64,000 nucleotides of DNA from Mycolicibacterium chitae (GTDB taxonomy: Bacteria > Actinomycetota > Actinomycetes > Mycobacteriales > Mycobacteriaceae), in NCBI RefSeq assembly GCF_900637205.1, contig NZ_LR134355.1:1302001-1366000 (forward strand). The letters run 5' to 3'. The notes beneath the pieces are model-generated. The model was not told where the DNA came from. It searched no databases and worked only from the letters and a program-made list of their open reading frames with translations. Shown here piece by piece: positions 22,014 to 37,921 of this stretch. The translations under genes and the position numbers were made by a program. Positions within the stretch are counted from its first letter, which is position 1, and each line of letters begins with the position of its first letter.

Positions 22014-22937
22014 ATGGCAGCCACACTGCGCGAATTGCGCGGCCGCATTCGCTCCGCCGGGTCGATCAAGAAGATCACCAAGGCCCAGGAGCTGATCGCG
22101 ACGTCGCGGATCGCCAAGGCGCAGGCCCGGGTCGAGGCGGCCCGGCCCTACGCCGCGGAGATCACCACCATGCTGACCGACCTGGCGGGGGCCAGCGCGT
22201 TGGATCATCCCCTGCTCGTGGAACGCGAGAACCCCCGGCGCGCGGCCGTGCTGGTGGTGTCCTCGGACCGCGGGCTGTGCGGTGCCTACAACGCGAACGT
22301 GCTGCGGCGCGCCGAGGAACTGCTGGCGCTCCTGCGGGACGAGGGCAAGGAGCCGGTGCTGTACGTGGTCGGCCGTAAGGCGTTGGGCTACTACAGCTTC
22401 CGCAACCGCGAGGTGACCCAGTCCTGGACCGGCTCCTCGGAGCGGCCCACCTACGAGGACGCCAAGGAGATCGCCGACACCCTGGTGGCGGCGTTCATGT
22501 CCGGCCAGGACGACGAGGGCGACGACGCCGGTGCGGACGGCATCCTCGGCGTCGACGAGTTGCACATCGTGTTCACCGAATTCAGGTCGATGCTCTCGCA
22601 GACCGCGGAAGCGCGTCGGATCGCGCCGATGGTGGTCGAGTACGTGGGCGAGGCAGAAGAGGGACCGCACACGCTGTTCTCCTTCGAACCGAACGCCGAG
22701 GAACTCTTCGGCGAGCTGCTGCCGCGCTACGTCGCGACCCGGGTCTACGCGGCGATGCTCGAGGCCGCCGCCTCCGAGTCCGCGGCGCGGCGCCGAGCGA
22801 TGAAGTCCGCCAGCGACAACGCCGACGAGCTCATCAAGGACCTCACGCTGCAAGCCAACCGCGAGCGGCAGGCCCAGATCACCCAGGAAATCAGCGAGAT
22901 CGTCGGCGGCGCCAACGCGTTGGCCGACGCCCAATAG
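22014..22937 (+). CDS. atpG: F0F1 ATP synthase subunit gamma
   Basis: Central rotor shaft. The 307 residues have N- and C-terminal coiled-coil helices and the conserved [10 protein letters not shown]. The acidic insert at about 163-178 ([13 protein letters not shown]) is the mycobacterial gamma loop that other bacteria lack and that takes part in blocking reverse ATPase activity. It starts 15 bases after atpA. Confidence 0.97.
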   Translation: MAATLRELRGRIRSAGSIKKITKAQELIATSRIAKAQARVEAARPYAAEITTMLTDLAGASALDHPLLVERENPRRAAVLVVSSDRGLCGAYNANVLRRAEELLALLRDEGKEPVLYVVGRKALGYYSFRNREVTQSWTGSSERPTYEDAKEIADTLVAAFMSGQDDEGDDAGADGILGVDELHIVFTEFRSMLSQTAEARRIAPMVVEYVGEAEEGPHTLFSFEPNAEELFGELLPRYVATRVYAAMLEAAASESAARRRAMKSASDNADELIKDLTLQANRERQAQITQEISEIVGGANALADAQ

Positions 22938-24401
<1,464 letters not shown>

Positions 24402-24434
24402 TCGGGTTGTTGAAGGCTCGAAAGGTGGTGTGTG

Positions 24435-24800
24435 GTGGCTGAACTGGACGTCGATATCGTCGCCGTCGAGCGCAAAATCTGGTCGGGTAAGGCCACGTTC
24501 GTCTTCACCCGGACCACCGCCGGCGAGATCGGCATCTTGCCGCGGCATATCCCGCTGGTCGCCCAGCTGGTCGACGACGCCATGGTGCGCGTCGAGCGGG
24601 AGGGCGAGGATGATCTGCGGATCGCGGTGGACGGCGGATTCCTGTCGGTCACCGAAGAAGGCGTGATCATCCTGGCCGAGGCGGCCGAGTTCGAATCCGA
24701 GATCGACGTCGACGCGGCCAAGGCCGACGCGGAATCCGATGATGCCGCGACGGCCGCCCGGGGCCGGGCCAGACTGCGCGCAGTCGGCCAACTCGCCTAG
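24435..24800 (+). CDS. atpC: F0F1 ATP synthase subunit epsilon
   Basis: A 121-residue subunit of the central stalk: an N-terminal beta sandwich (about 1-85) and a short helical C-terminus. It has the family length when started at GTG 24435; the codon before (24432) is also GTG and gives one more residue. AAAGG lies about 9 bases upstream. It is the last ATP synthase gene of the operon, 12 bases before the DUF2550 gene. Confidence 0.96.
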   Translation: MAELDVDIVAVERKIWSGKATFVFTRTTAGEIGILPRHIPLVAQLVDDAMVRVEREGEDDLRIAVDGGFLSVTEEGVIILAEAAEFESEIDVDAAKADAESDDAATAARGRARLRAVGQLA

Positions 24801-24812
24801 GTACGCGCTGCC

Positions 24813-25265
24813 ATGAGCACGCCCATGATCCTGATGGTCGTGCTGGTGGCCGTGCTCTTGCTGTCGGTCCTCGCCCTGACGTATCGGCTGTGGAAGCTGC
24901 GTCAGGGCGGGACCGCCGCAATTCTGCGCGACACCCCCGCGGTCGCCGGCCACGGCTGGCGCCACGGGGTGATCCGCTATCGCGGCGGCGAAGCCGTCTT
25001 CTATCGCTTGTCGAGTGTGCGCTGGTGGCCGGATCGCCGGTTGAGCCGGCGCGACATCGACATCATTTCCCGTCGGGCGCCCCGCGGCGACGAGTTCGAC
25101 ATCATGACCGATCAGATCGTGGTCCTCGAACTGCGTGACACCGGCGCCGAACGCCCCGAGCGGCGCAACGGGTACGAGATCGCCCTGGACCGCGGGGCGT
25201 TGACCGCCTTCCTGTCCTGGCTGGAGTCCCGGCCGAACCCGCGCGCACGGCGGCGCACGACGTAG
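24813..25265 (+). CDS. DUF2550 membrane protein
   Basis: A 150-residue protein like M. tuberculosis Rv1312: one N-terminal membrane helix (about 4-24), then a basic cytoplasmic domain with [16 protein letters not shown] and [14 protein letters not shown]. Function is unknown. It is always found after atpC in mycobacteria, so it is likely co-transcribed with the atp operon. It converges on the adenosyltransferase gene, with only 4 bases between stops. Confidence 0.9.
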   Translation: MSTPMILMVVLVAVLLLSVLALTYRLWKLRQGGTAAILRDTPAVAGHGWRHGVIRYRGGEAVFYRLSSVRWWPDRRLSRRDIDIISRRAPRGDEFDIMTDQIVVLELRDTGAERPERRNGYEIALDRGALTAFLSWLESRPNPRARRRTT

Positions 25266-25269
25266 CGGT

Positions 25270-25869
25270 TCAGTCCTCGGTGGCCGTGTCCCTGTTGGCC
25301 TCCGGGCCGCCCGGCACCCACAGCACGTCGCCGTCGGGATTCGCCAGCCGCGACAGGATGAACAGCAGGTCCGACAACCGGTTCAGGTATTTGGCCGGCA
25401 GCACACTGACCGAATCCGGCTCCGCGTCGATCGCGCTCCAGGCGGACCGCTCGGCGCGCCGGGCCACGGTGCGCGCCACGTGCAGCAGCGCCGACAGCGC
25501 CGTGCCGCCGGGCAGGATGAAGGAGTTCAGCGGCGCCAACGACTCGTTGAACTCATCGCACCACTTTTCGAGCCGATCGATGTAGCTCTGCGCGATGCGC
25601 AGCGGCGGGTACTCCGGGTTCTCCACCACCGGAGTCGACAGGTCCGCACCGGCGTCGAAGAGATCGTTCTGGATCTGCCGCAACACCGAGGCGATTTGCT
25701 GGTCGGGCGATCCGAGCGCCAGGGCGACGCCGATGGCGGCGTTGGTCTCGTCACAGTCGGCGTAGGCCACCAGCCGCGCGTCGGTCTTGGAGACGCGGGA
25801 GAAATCGCTGAGTCCGGTGGTGCCGTCGTCCCCGGTACGGGTGTAAATACGGGTCAGGTGGACTGCCAT
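25270..25869 (-). CDS. PduO-type cob(I)alamin adenosyltransferase
   Basis: Converts cob(I)alamin and ATP to adenosylcobalamin, the cofactor of methylmalonyl-CoA mutase. The 199 residues match Rv1314c: ATP-binding [14 protein letters not shown] at the N-terminus and the helical core with [13 protein letters not shown] 25869 gives the family N-terminus; a longer in-frame extension on the minus strand runs antisense to murA and is rejected. The methylmalonyl-CoA epimerase gene at 38899 belongs to the same pathway. It is divergent from murA over 69 bases. Confidence 0.93.
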   Translation of the reverse strand: MAVHLTRIYTRTGDDGTTGLSDFSRVSKTDARLVAYADCDETNAAIGVALALGSPDQQIASVLRQIQNDLFDAGADLSTPVVENPEYPPLRIAQSYIDRLEKWCDEFNESLAPLNSFILPGGTALSALLHVARTVARRAERSAWSAIDAEPDSVSVLPAKYLNRLSDLLFILSRLANPDGDVLWVPGGPEANRDTATED

Positions 25870-25903
25870 AGCCAAACCGTACCCGTGACAGTGACCGAGC
25901 TGA

Positions 25904-25939
25904 CTGACACCCAAGGGCGGCCTGCTTACACTTACCGCG
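25904..25939 (+). promoter_or_regulatory. Probable murA promoter with leaderless start
   Basis: CTGACA at 25904-25909 and TACACT at 25927-25932 are 17 bases apart; the murA GTG begins 7 bases after the -10, so the first base of the mRNA is probably the G of the start codon. Confidence 0.6.
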
Positions 25940-27195
25940 TGAGTGAGCGATTCGTAGTGACCGGAGGCAGCCGGTTGTCTGGCGAAGTTGCTGTCGGGGG
26001 AGCAAAGAACAGCGTGCTCAAGTTGATGGCCGCGAGCTTGCTGGCCGAGGGCACAACCACGATCACCAACTGTCCGGACATTCTCGATGTGCCGTTGATG
26101 GCGGAGGTGCTGCGCGGTCTGGGTGCCACCGTCGAACTCGAGGGCGACGTCGTGCGGATCACCTCGCCCGACGAACCCAAGTACGACGCCGACTTCGCCG
26201 CGGTCCGGCAGTTCCGGGCCTCGGTCTGTGTGTTGGGCCCGCTGGTCGGGCGCTGCAAGCGGGCCAAGGTTGCACTGCCCGGCGGGGACGCCATCGGTTC
26301 CCGGCCGCTGGACATGCATCAATCCGGTCTGCGGCAACTCGGCGCGGACTGCAACATCGAGCACGGTTGCGTGGTCGCCGAGGCGGACTCGCTGCACGGC
26401 GCGGAGATCCAGCTCGAGTTCCCGTCAGTCGGCGCGACCGAGAACATCCTGATGGCCGCAGTCCTGGCCGGGGGCGTCACCACGATCCACAACGCCGCGC
26501 GCGAACCCGACGTCGTCGACCTGTGCGACATGCTCAACCAGATGGGGGCCCAGGTCTCCGGAGCCGGCTCGTCGACTCTGACGATCACCGGCGTCGACAA
26601 GCTGCACCCCACCGAGCATCGCGTGATCGGCGACCGAATCGTCGCGGCGACGTGGGGGATCGGGGCGGCGATGACCCGCGGGGACGTCACGATCACCGGG
26701 GTGAACCCAGCCCACCTGCAATTGGTGCTGCACAAGCTGCACGACGTCGGGGCCACCGTGACCGAGAGCGACGACGGGTTCCGGGTGGTCCAGTACGACC
26801 GGCCCAAGGCCGTCAACATCGCCACCCTGCCGTTCCCGGGTTTCCCGACCGACCTGCAGCCGATGGCCATCGCCCTGGCGTCGATCGCCGACGGCACGTC
26901 GATGATCACCGAGAACGTCTTCGAGGCCAGGTTCCGATTCGTCGAGGAGATGATCCGGTTGGGGGCCGATGCCCGCACCGATGGTCATCACGCGGTGGTG
27001 CGCGGAATCCCGCAGTTGTCGAGTGCGCCGGTGTGGTCCTCGGACATCCGGGCCGGTGCCGGCCTGGTGTTGGCCGGCCTCGTCGCCGACGGAGACACCG
27101 AGGTCCACGACGTTTTTCACATCGATCGGGGCTATCCGCTGTTCGTCGAGAACCTCCTGATTTTGGGAGCGGAGATCGAGAGGGTAAGTTCTTAG
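25939..27195 (+). CDS. murA: UDP-N-acetylglucosamine 1-carboxyvinyltransferase
   Basis: Adds enolpyruvate to UDP-GlcNAc, the first committed step of peptidoglycan synthesis. The 418 residues equal M. tuberculosis MurA. The active-site loop reads [11 protein letters not shown]: Asp stands where E. coli has the Cys attacked by fosfomycin, the known basis of mycobacterial fosfomycin resistance. GTG 25939 has no ribosome binding site but a -10 box seven bases away. The gene lies directly before the rRNA operon, as in other mycobacteria. Confidence 0.97.
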   Translation: MSERFVVTGGSRLSGEVAVGGAKNSVLKLMAASLLAEGTTTITNCPDILDVPLMAEVLRGLGATVELEGDVVRITSPDEPKYDADFAAVRQFRASVCVLGPLVGRCKRAKVALPGGDAIGSRPLDMHQSGLRQLGADCNIEHGCVVAEADSLHGAEIQLEFPSVGATENILMAAVLAGGVTTIHNAAREPDVVDLCDMLNQMGAQVSGAGSSTLTITGVDKLHPTEHRVIGDRIVAATWGIGAAMTRGDVTITGVNPAHLQLVLHKLHDVGATVTESDDGFRVVQYDRPKAVNIATLPFPGFPTDLQPMAIALASIADGTSMITENVFEARFRFVEEMIRLGADARTDGHHAVVRGIPQLSSAPVWSSDIRAGAGLVLAGLVADGDTEVHDVFHIDRGYPLFVENLLILGAEIERVSS

Positions 27196-27246
27196 AAGCA
27201 AGCACCGCGTGAGGCGACCGTCACAACGAGGACCGCACACCGCGAC

Positions 27247-27276
27247 TTGACTTCCCAGTCCAGATCGGTCTAAGCT
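27247..27276 (+). promoter_or_regulatory. rRNA operon promoter (PCL1-type)
   Basis: TTGACT at 27247-27252 and TAAGCT at 27271-27276 with an 18-base spacer are followed by GGCAGGGTTGCCCC, the arrangement of the conserved mycobacterial rrnA promoter next to the leader. Further promoters may lie in the murA 3' end. Confidence 0.8.
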
Positions 27277-27284
27277 GGCAGGGT

Positions 27285-27346
27285 TGCCCCAAACAGGGGA
27301 AACAAAAAGCAAAGTCTGTTGTTTGAGAACTCAATAGTGTGTTTGG
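27285..27346 (+). promoter_or_regulatory. rRNA antitermination leader (boxB-like hairpin and boxA region)
   Basis: A small CCCC/GGGG hairpin near 27286-27299 is followed by the highly conserved mycobacterial rRNA leader stretch at 27320-27346, containing TTTGAGAACTC and ATAGTGTGTTTGG, where Nus factors act so that Rho does not stop rRNA synthesis. Confidence 0.7.
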
Positions 27347-27480
27347 TGGTTTTTGTTTGTTGTTTTTTTGCCGCGTTCTTTTTCCCGTTTAGGGCGTGGT
27401 TTTTTTGGATGCCAGTTTTTGGTGTCTTTTGTTTGTGATCGGATTTTTCTGATTGAATTCTGCCCAGTTTGGTCTGGGGG

Positions 27481-32507
<5,027 letters not shown>

Positions 32508-32721
32508 AACAACCCCACCCCTCGTGGTGGGAACAAAAACTGTTCGGTAAACACCACAACGCGTTTCGCAACCACAACCCACGAATGCAACAAACATTGC
32601 ATCCCACCACCAAAAACACCTTTCTTGGTGAACCATGGTGCCCCCGGGGAACCACGGGACCCCGCCCCCCACCGGGGCGACCCCCAACACCTCGGGCCGG
32701 CACCGATACAAGAAAATAGAG
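32508..32721 (+). other. 23S-5S spacer, unusually long
   Basis: About 214 nt of A/C-rich sequence with several potential hairpins, e.g. ATGCAA/TTGCAT near 32584-32601 and CGCCCC/GGGGCG near 32670-32687. M. tuberculosis has about 100 nt here. No tRNA or convincing gene is present. Confidence 0.7.
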
Positions 32722-32836
32722 TTACGGCGGAAATAGCGACAGGGAAACGCCCGGACCCATCCCGAACCCGGAAGCTAAGCCTGCCAGCGCCGATGATACT
32801 ACCCAACACGGGTGGAAAAGTAGGACACCGCCGAAC
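32722..32836 (+). rRNA. rrf: 5S ribosomal RNA
   Basis: About 115 nt beginning TTACGGCGG and ending CACCGCCGAAC, so the terminal stem closes; conserved CCCGAACCCGGAAGCTAAGC and GGGTGGAAAAGTAGGAC are present. Confidence 0.95.
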
Positions 32837-32846
32837 ACACACAATA

Positions 32847-32884
32847 GAAACACCCCCCACCAACCGTGGGGGGCGTTTCTATTT
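32847..32884 (+). terminator. rRNA operon terminator
   Basis: A 14-bp stem with one mismatch (32847-32860 with 32866-32879) and a 5-nt loop, followed by TATTTG, about 10 bases after the 5S gene. It also lies next to the end of the convergent ogt gene and may serve both strands. Confidence 0.9.
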
Positions 32885-32894
32885 GTAGGGACTT

Positions 32895-33386
32895 TCAGTC
32901 GAACAGCGTCAAGTTCGCCGTATTCTTCTCCAATTCCAGCAGCGTGGATTTACGTTCCATCCCACCGCCGAATCCCGTCAGGCTGCCGTTGGCGCCGATC
33001 ACGCGGTGGCAGGGCACGATGACCGCAATGGGATTGCGTCCATTCGCCAATCCCACGGCCCGAAACGCCGTCGGCGAACCGATTGCTTTCGCAATTTCCC
33101 CATAAGACCGAGTTTCGCCATAGGGAATCGCGCGCAATGCCGCCCACACCCGTCGTTGGAATTCCGTGCCCGCCATTTCCAGGCGCAGATCGAAGGCGCG
33201 TAATTCGCCGGCGAAATACGCCGCCAATTGTTCGACCGCCGCCGGGAAAGCTCGATCGTTGAGTTCCCAATCGGCGCGATCGGGCTCGTAGGTCTGGTCG
33301 ACCATCCGCAGATGCGTCAACACCGGGCCGACGCCGGCCAACGTGAGCGGTCCGATGGGGCTGTCGATGATGCGGTACTGAGTCAT
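32895..33386 (-). CDS. ogt: Methylated-DNA--protein-cysteine methyltransferase
   Basis: Suicide repair protein that moves the methyl group from O6-methylguanine to its own Cys. The 163 residues have the active site VIVPCHRVIG and the preceding Asn hinge and helix-turn-helix stretch. ATG 33386 overlaps the ada-alkA stop (ATGA), so the two alkylation-repair genes form one operon, as Rv1317c-Rv1316c. Longer in-frame extension upstream overlaps ada-alkA and is rejected. Confidence 0.96.
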   Translation of the reverse strand: MTQYRIIDSPIGPLTLAGVGPVLTHLRMVDQTYEPDRADWELNDRAFPAAVEQLAAYFAGELRAFDLRLEMAGTEFQRRVWAALRAIPYGETRSYGEIAKAIGSPTAFRAVGLANGRNPIAVIVPCHRVIGANGSLTGFGGGMERKSTLLELEKNTANLTLFD

Positions 33387-34870
33387 GCTGCTTCCTTCGG
33401 TGGCCAGTGGTTCACAGGATGTTCGAGGGCGGTCCACAGATACTGGGTGGCGTAGGACCGCCAGGGGCGCCACCGGTTGCTGTGCTCGGTCAGCCCACGC
33501 GCTTCATCGGGTAATCCCAGTCTGCCCGCGGCGACACGGGTGCCAAGGTCGGTGGCCGGGAAGGCATCCGGGTCGCCCAGGCCGCGCATCGCGATGATCT
33601 CCGCGGTCCACGGTCCGACTCCGGGAAGCTGGAGCAGCTGCGTCCGCGCGGTGTTCCAGTCGGCCCCGGCATCGAGCACCAAATCGCCGGCGGCGATCGC
33701 GGCGACCAGCCCCTGCACCGCACGTTTGCGTGCGTGCGGCATGGCAAGCCGTTGCGGATCGATCTCGAGCAGATCGGAGACGGCCGGGAAGACATGGGTG
33801 AGCCCGCCGGAAACGTCCGACACGGGTTGCCCGTAATCGGCGGCAAGGCGGCCGGCGAGGTTGCCCGCGCGCTTCGTGGAGATCTGTTGGCCCAGTACGG
33901 CCCGGATCGCCATCTCGTGTTCGTCCGCGGCACGGGGGACGCGTTGACCGGGCGCCTTGAGCACCAGCGGCCGCAGGGCCTCGTCGTCGCGCAGCACGTT
34001 GTCCACGGCCTCGGGGTCGGCATCGAGGTCGAGCAATCTGCGGCACCGCGCGATGGCCACCGGGAGATCCCGGAAATCGTCCAACTCGAGTGTGCAGCGC
34101 ACGTGATCGGGGGTGGGCAGTAGGCTGACGATGCCCGTGCCCGACGGCAGCCGCAGCGTACGACGGAACGCGCCGTCGCGGATCTCCTCGCAGCCGGGCA
34201 CCGCCGTGGCGGCCAGGTGACCGAACAGCCCCTCGAAGCCGAACGGCTGGCGCACGGCCAGGCGCAACGTCAACGGCCCGGTCGTGGTGCCCTGTCCGGC
34301 GGGGCGCAGGGCGTTGCGTCGGCGCAGTTCGCTCGGGGTGACGTCGAAGATCTCGCGCACGGTGTCGTTGAACTGCCGGATGCTGGAGAAGCCCGCGGCG
34401 AACGCGACATCGCCGAACGGCAGCGCGGTGGTCTCGATGAGCACCCGCGCCGTCTGGGCCCGCTGGGCGCGGGCCAACGCCAGCGGTCCTGCGCCCACCT
34501 CGGCCTGCAGCAGGCGCTCGAGTTGGCGGGTGGTGTAGCCGAGGCGAACGGCCAACCCCGTCACGCCCGCGCGGTCGACGGTGCCGTCGGCGATCAGCCG
34601 CATGGCCCGGGCGACGACGTCGCCGCGGACATTCCACTCCGGCGAACCCGGCGACGCGTCGGGCCGGCACCGCTTGCAGGACCGGAAGCCCGCCCGCTGC
34701 GCGGCCGCCGCGGTGGGGTAGAAGCGCACGTTGCGGGCCAGCGGGGTGCGGGCGGGGCAGCTGGGTCGGCAGTAGATCCCGGTGCTGAGCACGGCGATGA
34801 CGAACCAGCCGTCGAACCGCGCGTCCCTGGATTGGACGGCGCGGTAGCAGCGGTCGAAGTCGTCGTGCAC
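33383..34870 (-). CDS. alkA: Ada-AlkA fusion: methylphosphotriester sensor/regulator and 3-methyladenine DNA glycosylase
   Basis: The 495-residue protein has an N-terminal Ada domain with zinc Cys34, Cys38, Cys65 and Cys68 (GIYCRPSC and CKRC; Cys34 matches the methyl-accepting Cys38 of E. coli Ada). An AraC-type helix-turn-helix region (about 85-190) follows, then a C-terminal AlkA glycosylase with helix-hairpin-helix LPGVGPWTAE and the catalytic Asp in AFPATDLG. It probably senses methylated DNA, activates its own operon and excises alkylated bases. M. tuberculosis AlkA has the same fusion at 496 residues. GTG 34870 is just downstream of GGAAGG; the frame is open further upstream but overlaps glsA. 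Confidence 0.95.
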   Translation of the reverse strand: MHDDFDRCYRAVQSRDARFDGWFVIAVLSTGIYCRPSCPARTPLARNVRFYPTAAAAQRAGFRSCKRCRPDASPGSPEWNVRGDVVARAMRLIADGTVDRAGVTGLAVRLGYTTRQLERLLQAEVGAGPLALARAQRAQTARVLIETTALPFGDVAFAAGFSSIRQFNDTVREIFDVTPSELRRRNALRPAGQGTTTGPLTLRLAVRQPFGFEGLFGHLAATAVPGCEEIRDGAFRRTLRLPSGTGIVSLLPTPDHVRCTLELDDFRDLPVAIARCRRLLDLDADPEAVDNVLRDDEALRPLVLKAPGQRVPRAADEHEMAIRAVLGQQISTKRAGNLAGRLAADYGQPVSDVSGGLTHVFPAVSDLLEIDPQRLAMPHARKRAVQGLVAAIAAGDLVLDAGADWNTARTQLLQLPGVGPWTAEIIAMRGLGDPDAFPATDLGTRVAAGRLGLPDEARGLTEHSNRWRPWRSYATQYLWTALEHPVNHWPPKEAA

Positions 34871-34949
34871 CCTTCCACGATTACACGCGCCCGCCGACAT
34901 GACTAGCGGAAATCCGACATGGCGGTTGCCGGTGAGTACACTCGCGACC

Positions 34950-36221
34950 GTGGCGGTGTTGGTGCAGAAGTACCTCGACGACATCCTCGCCGAGCATGCC
35001 GACATCACCGACGGGGCGGTGGCCGACTACATCCCCGAACTTGCCTCCGTCGACCCGTCGTCGTTCGGATTGTCCCTCGAACTGTCCGACGGCTATGTCT
35101 ACGAATCGGGCGACAGCGCAACCGAATTCACCATCCAGTCGATCTCGAAGCCGTTCACCTACGCGCTCGCGATCGACCAGGTGGGCACCGACGCGGTCGA
35201 TGCGAAGATCGGTGTCGAACCCTCCGGCGAGCCGTTCAACGAGATCAGCGTCGACGACCAGACCAAGACGCCCAAGAACGCGATGATCAACGCCGGGGCC
35301 ATCGCGGCGGTCTCGTTGATCCCGGGAGCCGATGCGCAGCAGCGTTTCGAGCGGCTGCTGGACTTCTACTCGGCCTGCGCGGGCCGGCGCCTCGACGTCG
35401 ACGAGGACGTCTACAACTCGGAGAAGGCCACCGGCAGCCGCAACCGGGCCATCGCCTACATGTTGCAGAGCTTCGGGGTGCTCGACGGCGACCCCGACGA
35501 GGTCCTCGACGTGTACTTCCGGCAGTGCGCCATCAAGGTCACCAGCTCGGACCTGGCGTGCATGGCCTCGACGCTGGCGCGCGGCGGCGTCAATCCGGGC
35601 AGCGGCATCCGCATCACCTCGGACGCGGTGGTGCAGCGCACGCTGAGCGTGATGATGACCTGCGGCATGTATGACGCCACCGGGATGTGGGCGACGACCG
35701 TCGGCATGCCGGCGAAGAGCGGGGTCGGCGGCGGCATCATCGCCGTGCTGCCCAGCCAGCTCGGGATCGGTGTCTACGCACCGCCGCTGGATAAGAACGG
35801 CAACAGCGTGCGCGGGCTCCGGGCCTGCCAGAGCCTGTCGGCCCAACTGGGCCTGCACGTGATGTCGGTGACCCGGGAATCCCGCTCGACCATCCGCGCC
35901 ACCCACGACATCGCCGCCGGCGTGCGGGTCTACGAATTGCACGGCGACCTGTTGTTCGCCGGCGCCGAACGGGCGCTGCGCATCGTCGAACACGACAGCG
36001 ACGAGGTGGACGTCGCGATCCTCGAGCTGTCCCGGGTCGACGACATCAACGATGTGGCCCGGCGGATGCTGGCCGGGATGCGCCAGTCGCTGAACCGACG
36101 GGGCAAGGAAGGCTATCTGGTGGACCCCGACCGCCGGGTGATGCCGGCCGGGAGCGCCACCGCCAGCGCGGTCATCTTCCCGACGGTCGCCCAGGCCCTC
36201 GACGCCGCCGGCGCACGCTAG
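34950..36221 (+). CDS. glsA: Glutaminase with C-terminal STAS-like domain
   Basis: Hydrolyses glutamine to glutamate and ammonia. The serine-lysine motif SISK (Ser64, Lys67), the NAGAIAAVSL and EKATGSRNRAIAY stretches and PAKSGVGGGI mark the beta-lactamase-like glutaminase fold (about 1-300); residues about 310-410 look like a STAS domain, possibly a regulatory or assembly module. GTG 34950 is chosen because TACACT at 34937-34942 ends seven bases before it; ATG 34899 and GTG 34932 are in-frame alternatives (440 or 429 residues). The gene sits between alkA and the cyclase, where M. tuberculosis has none. Confidence 0.93.
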   Translation: MAVLVQKYLDDILAEHADITDGAVADYIPELASVDPSSFGLSLELSDGYVYESGDSATEFTIQSISKPFTYALAIDQVGTDAVDAKIGVEPSGEPFNEISVDDQTKTPKNAMINAGAIAAVSLIPGADAQQRFERLLDFYSACAGRRLDVDEDVYNSEKATGSRNRAIAYMLQSFGVLDGDPDEVLDVYFRQCAIKVTSSDLACMASTLARGGVNPGSGIRITSDAVVQRTLSVMMTCGMYDATGMWATTVGMPAKSGVGGGIIAVLPSQLGIGVYAPPLDKNGNSVRGLRACQSLSAQLGLHVMSVTRESRSTIRATHDIAAGVRVYELHGDLLFAGAERALRIVEHDSDEVDVAILELSRVDDINDVARRMLAGMRQSLNRRGKEGYLVDPDRRVMPAGSATASAVIFPTVAQALDAAGAR

Positions 36222-37822
36222 CGCGGCATCGCCAGCAGGGTCGGGACCTCGTAGCCGCGCAGCGTCACGGTGTCGCCGAAAGTCCAGAGCGCTCTTTCGC
36301 TTTCGGTGGCGCCGCGCACGGTGTCCGAGGACGCCAGCAGGCACCCCGGCGAGTTCTTCGCCAGCTCGCACAGCCGGGCGGCCTCGTTGACCGGTGCCCC
36401 GATGACGGTGTACTCGAAGCGGTCGTGCGCGCCGACGTTGCCCGCGACCACGGTGCCGGCCGCGACGCCGATGCCGGCCTCGATCCCGGGGACCTCCACC
36501 CGCAGCCGCGCGGCGATACCGCGCGCGGTGGCCAGCGCGGCGTCCTCGGGGCTGTCGAGGTCGTTGGGGGCGCCGAACACCGCCAGGCAGCCGTCGCCCT
36601 CGAATTTGTTGAGCAGCCCGTCGTGTTCGTTGACCTCGTCGACGACGACGGTGAAGAACCGGTTGAGCAGGGCCACGACCTCGGTGGCCGCCCGTGAGGT
36701 GACCAGCGTCGTGGAACCGACGATGTCGACGAACAGCACTGCGGCGTGGCGCTCCTCGCCGCCGAGGTCGACCTGGCGGGCCTCGGCCGCGGCGGCGACC
36801 TCGCGGCCGACGTGACGGCCGAACAGGTCGCGGACCCGCTCCCGTTCGCGTAGTCCGGCGACCATCGAGTTGAAGCCGCGCTGCAGCTGGCCCAGTTCGG
36901 TGCCGTCGAACACGACGAGGTTGGTGTCCAGCTTGCCCTCCTCGACGCGCTTGAGCGCGGCGCGCACCACCCGCACCGGGGTCGCGGTGATCCAGGCCGC
37001 CACCCACATCAGGACGAAGCCGAAGATCACCGTTGCCGCGGCCGAGATCAGCACCGCGACCGCGAACTGGGTCTGGGTGAGGTTGCGCAGCAGCAGGACG
37101 AACAGCGCGATGAGGCCGATGCCGATCACCGGGATGCCGGCCCCCACCGTCCACACGGTCATGATCCGGCCCATGATGCCCGGGGCAAGGCGCTTGGGCG
37201 GATCGCCGGCCTCGAGCGCTCGGGCGGCCACCGGGCGCAGCGCGAACTCGGTGAACAGGTAGGCGAAGGTGGCGACCATGACGCCGCAGATGCCGACGGC
37301 GATGAGGAACCGCGGGATGAACAGGGTGTCGTAGATCCCGTAGAGGACCGCGAAGATGACCGTGCCCGTTCCCCAGAGCGCCAGATGTGCGGTGGCCACC
37401 CGCCATGGCGCCAGGAAGGCTTGCCGCATGTTGTCGGCGGTCGGGGGGCTGTCCTCGACGGCCCAGCGCAGCGCGTTGACCGTCGCGCGGGTGATCCAGA
37501 TGGTGCCCACACCCAGCGCCAGCGTCAGATACGCCGGCGCCACCCCGTAGGTGAGCCAGGCGGGTGCGTCGTCGAACACGCTGGGATCCGGGAACGCGAC
37601 GGTGACCAGCAGGATCGAGACGCCCATCCCCACCAGGTTGGTGACCAGGATGAACACCGTGAGGATCAGCTGGATCCGGATGCGGCGGCGGCGCGGTCCC
37701 TCGGCGACGTGGCCGAGCAGCCAGGAGCCGTAGGAGGAGGTCTCCGGTAACCGGCCGCTGGTCTGCGTCAGGCGCTCGAGGAAGCGGCCCAGGCGCTGCG
37801 CCAGCGTCGCGTTGGCTTTCAT
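36218..37822 (-). CDS. Membrane adenylate/guanylate cyclase (HAMP plus class III cyclase)
   Basis: The 534 residues make a cyclic nucleotide, probably cAMP. Six membrane segments (about 50-80, 90-110, 145-170, 172-198, 225-250, 260-285) precede a HAMP linker (about 286-335, [19 protein letters not shown]) and the catalytic domain (about 365-534). Metal Asp residues are in LFVDIVGST and FEGDG, the base-selecting Lys in NKFEGDG, and transition-state residues in [10 protein letters not shown], so the enzyme looks active. It resembles Rv1318c-Rv1320c, but only one copy is present here. Its stop and that of convergent glsA share CTAG at 36218-36221. TAGGCT at 37832-37837 (minus strand) lies nine bases from the ATG. 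Confidence 0.94.
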   Translation of the reverse strand: MKANATLAQRLGRFLERLTQTSGRLPETSSYGSWLLGHVAEGPRRRRIRIQLILTVFILVTNLVGMGVSILLVTVAFPDPSVFDDAPAWLTYGVAPAYLTLALGVGTIWITRATVNALRWAVEDSPPTADNMRQAFLAPWRVATAHLALWGTGTVIFAVLYGIYDTLFIPRFLIAVGICGVMVATFAYLFTEFALRPVAARALEAGDPPKRLAPGIMGRIMTVWTVGAGIPVIGIGLIALFVLLLRNLTQTQFAVAVLISAAATVIFGFVLMWVAAWITATPVRVVRAALKRVEEGKLDTNLVVFDGTELGQLQRGFNSMVAGLRERERVRDLFGRHVGREVAAAAEARQVDLGGEERHAAVLFVDIVGSTTLVTSRAATEVVALLNRFFTVVVDEVNEHDGLLNKFEGDGCLAVFGAPNDLDSPEDAALATARGIAARLRVEVPGIEAGIGVAAGTVVAGNVGAHDRFEYTVIGAPVNEAARLCELAKNSPGCLLASSDTVRGATESERALWTFGDTVTLRGYEVPTLLAMPR

Positions 37823-37921
37823 CAATTTTTGAGCCTAGTCCGACGGGGTGGATACACCGACGATGTGACGCGCTGCGCTGGTGCCGCGGCGCCGGGGCGG
37901 CCAACCCCTAAGGTTGGTCGG

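Noticed and set aside
32895..33473. Longer Ogt starting at 33473
   Set aside because: The extra residues overlap ada-alkA coding sequence and are not part of the Ogt fold; the ATGA overlap at 33383-33386 marks the true start.
34871..35008. Upstream extension of ada-alkA to 35008 or beyond
   Set aside because: It would overlap the divergent glsA gene and its promoter; the Ada domain starts properly from GTG 34870.
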